NCBI RefSeq assembly: GCF_002216855.1
Contig: NZ_CP022356.1
Coordinates: forward strand, 372,001-436,000
Reading direction: 5' to 3'
DNA: 64,000 bases
Origin: Paraphotobacterium marinum
GTDB taxonomy: Bacteria; Pseudomonadota; Gammaproteobacteria; Enterobacterales; Vibrionaceae
The translations under genes and the position numbers were made by a program. This document shows, piece by piece, positions 63,878-64,000 of this stretch; the first letter of the stretch is position 1, and each line of letters opens with the position of its first letter. The notes below the pieces were generated by a model. The model saw only the letters and a program-made list of their open reading frames with translations. It did no database searches and had not been told where the DNA came from.

Positions 63878-64000
63878 TTTCATAAGATCTTCTTGTTTCG
63901 AGAGTAAATAATAATATCACACTTAAAAACAAGTTAGTTTAATATCTTTGTTTAAATAATAATTAAAACAGATTTAAGAGATAAAATTTTTCTTCGGTTT

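Overview
The window is AT-rich (roughly 30% G+C by eye) bacterial chromosome with short operons, many divergent regulator/transporter pairs and long, repeat-filled intergenic regions. NsrR/Hmp with an enterobacterial-type NsrR box, RarD, PhhB, an aaeAB-like efflux pair, PrpF-type tautomerase, TrpS and lipoprotein/Sec signal peptides point to a low-GC gammaproteobacterium. A relative of the Francisella/Fastidiosibacter/Legionella groups is possible, but no single gene proves it. I see no rRNA or tRNA gene, CRISPR array, complete insertion sequence or prophage.

Layout. 0-6.5 kb: DUF1643 fragment, acyltransferase 3, and two LysR-MFS divergent pairs. 7-14 kb: a large secreted beta-helix protein resembling glycoside hydrolase family 49 (GH49), bracketed by a repeated promoter-and-terminator-like element, then a Bcr-type MFS exporter with a divergent AraC regulator and a small secreted protein. 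14-21.4 kb: a frameshifted TSUP permease, a 58-residue secreted protein, an aaeAB-like pair with divergent LysR, and a PrpF-type tautomerase with a frameshifted LysR. 21.5-40 kb: a duplicated accessory region holding a glycosyltransferase, a lipoprotein, four membrane-anchored LytTR regulators, a second GH49-like lipoprotein, a secreted chorismate mutase plus its decayed copy, a GH64 beta-1,3-glucanase, a PAS-LuxR regulator and an AraC regulator. 40-53 kb: MATE pump, BASS transporter, PhhB, monooxygenase, TrpS, VOC protein, OppA-type binding protein, and nsrR/hmp. 53.4-54.5 kb: a 1.13 kb non-autonomous transposon carrying one integron-type cassette with a glutathione S-transferase gene. 55-64 kb: 3-hydroxybutyrate dehydrogenase, GrpB pseudogene, TetR, VOC protein, PAP2 phosphatase, a tandem acyltransferase 3 pair, MFS and RarD.

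How parts work together. The 22-38 kb block looks like a regulon for secreted glycan-acting proteins. Two GH49-like proteins, a GH64 enzyme and lipoproteins sit among LytTR regulators. Several of the secreted-protein genes share a 14-bp palindrome (AGGACTTAAGTCCT type) about 65-100 bp before the start codon. A second repeat family of about 150-250 bp lies beside the LytTR genes.

Most broken genes carry lesions that are each repaired by adding one base, nearly always in an A or T run of five to nine. Six genes are affected, with ten lesions, and every repaired gene returns to a sensible family length. This may be consensus error or real slippage, so 'pseudogene' for these six is provisional. 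The GrpB nonsense codon and the remnants near 24.7, 40.3 and 52.9 kb are real decay by sequence.
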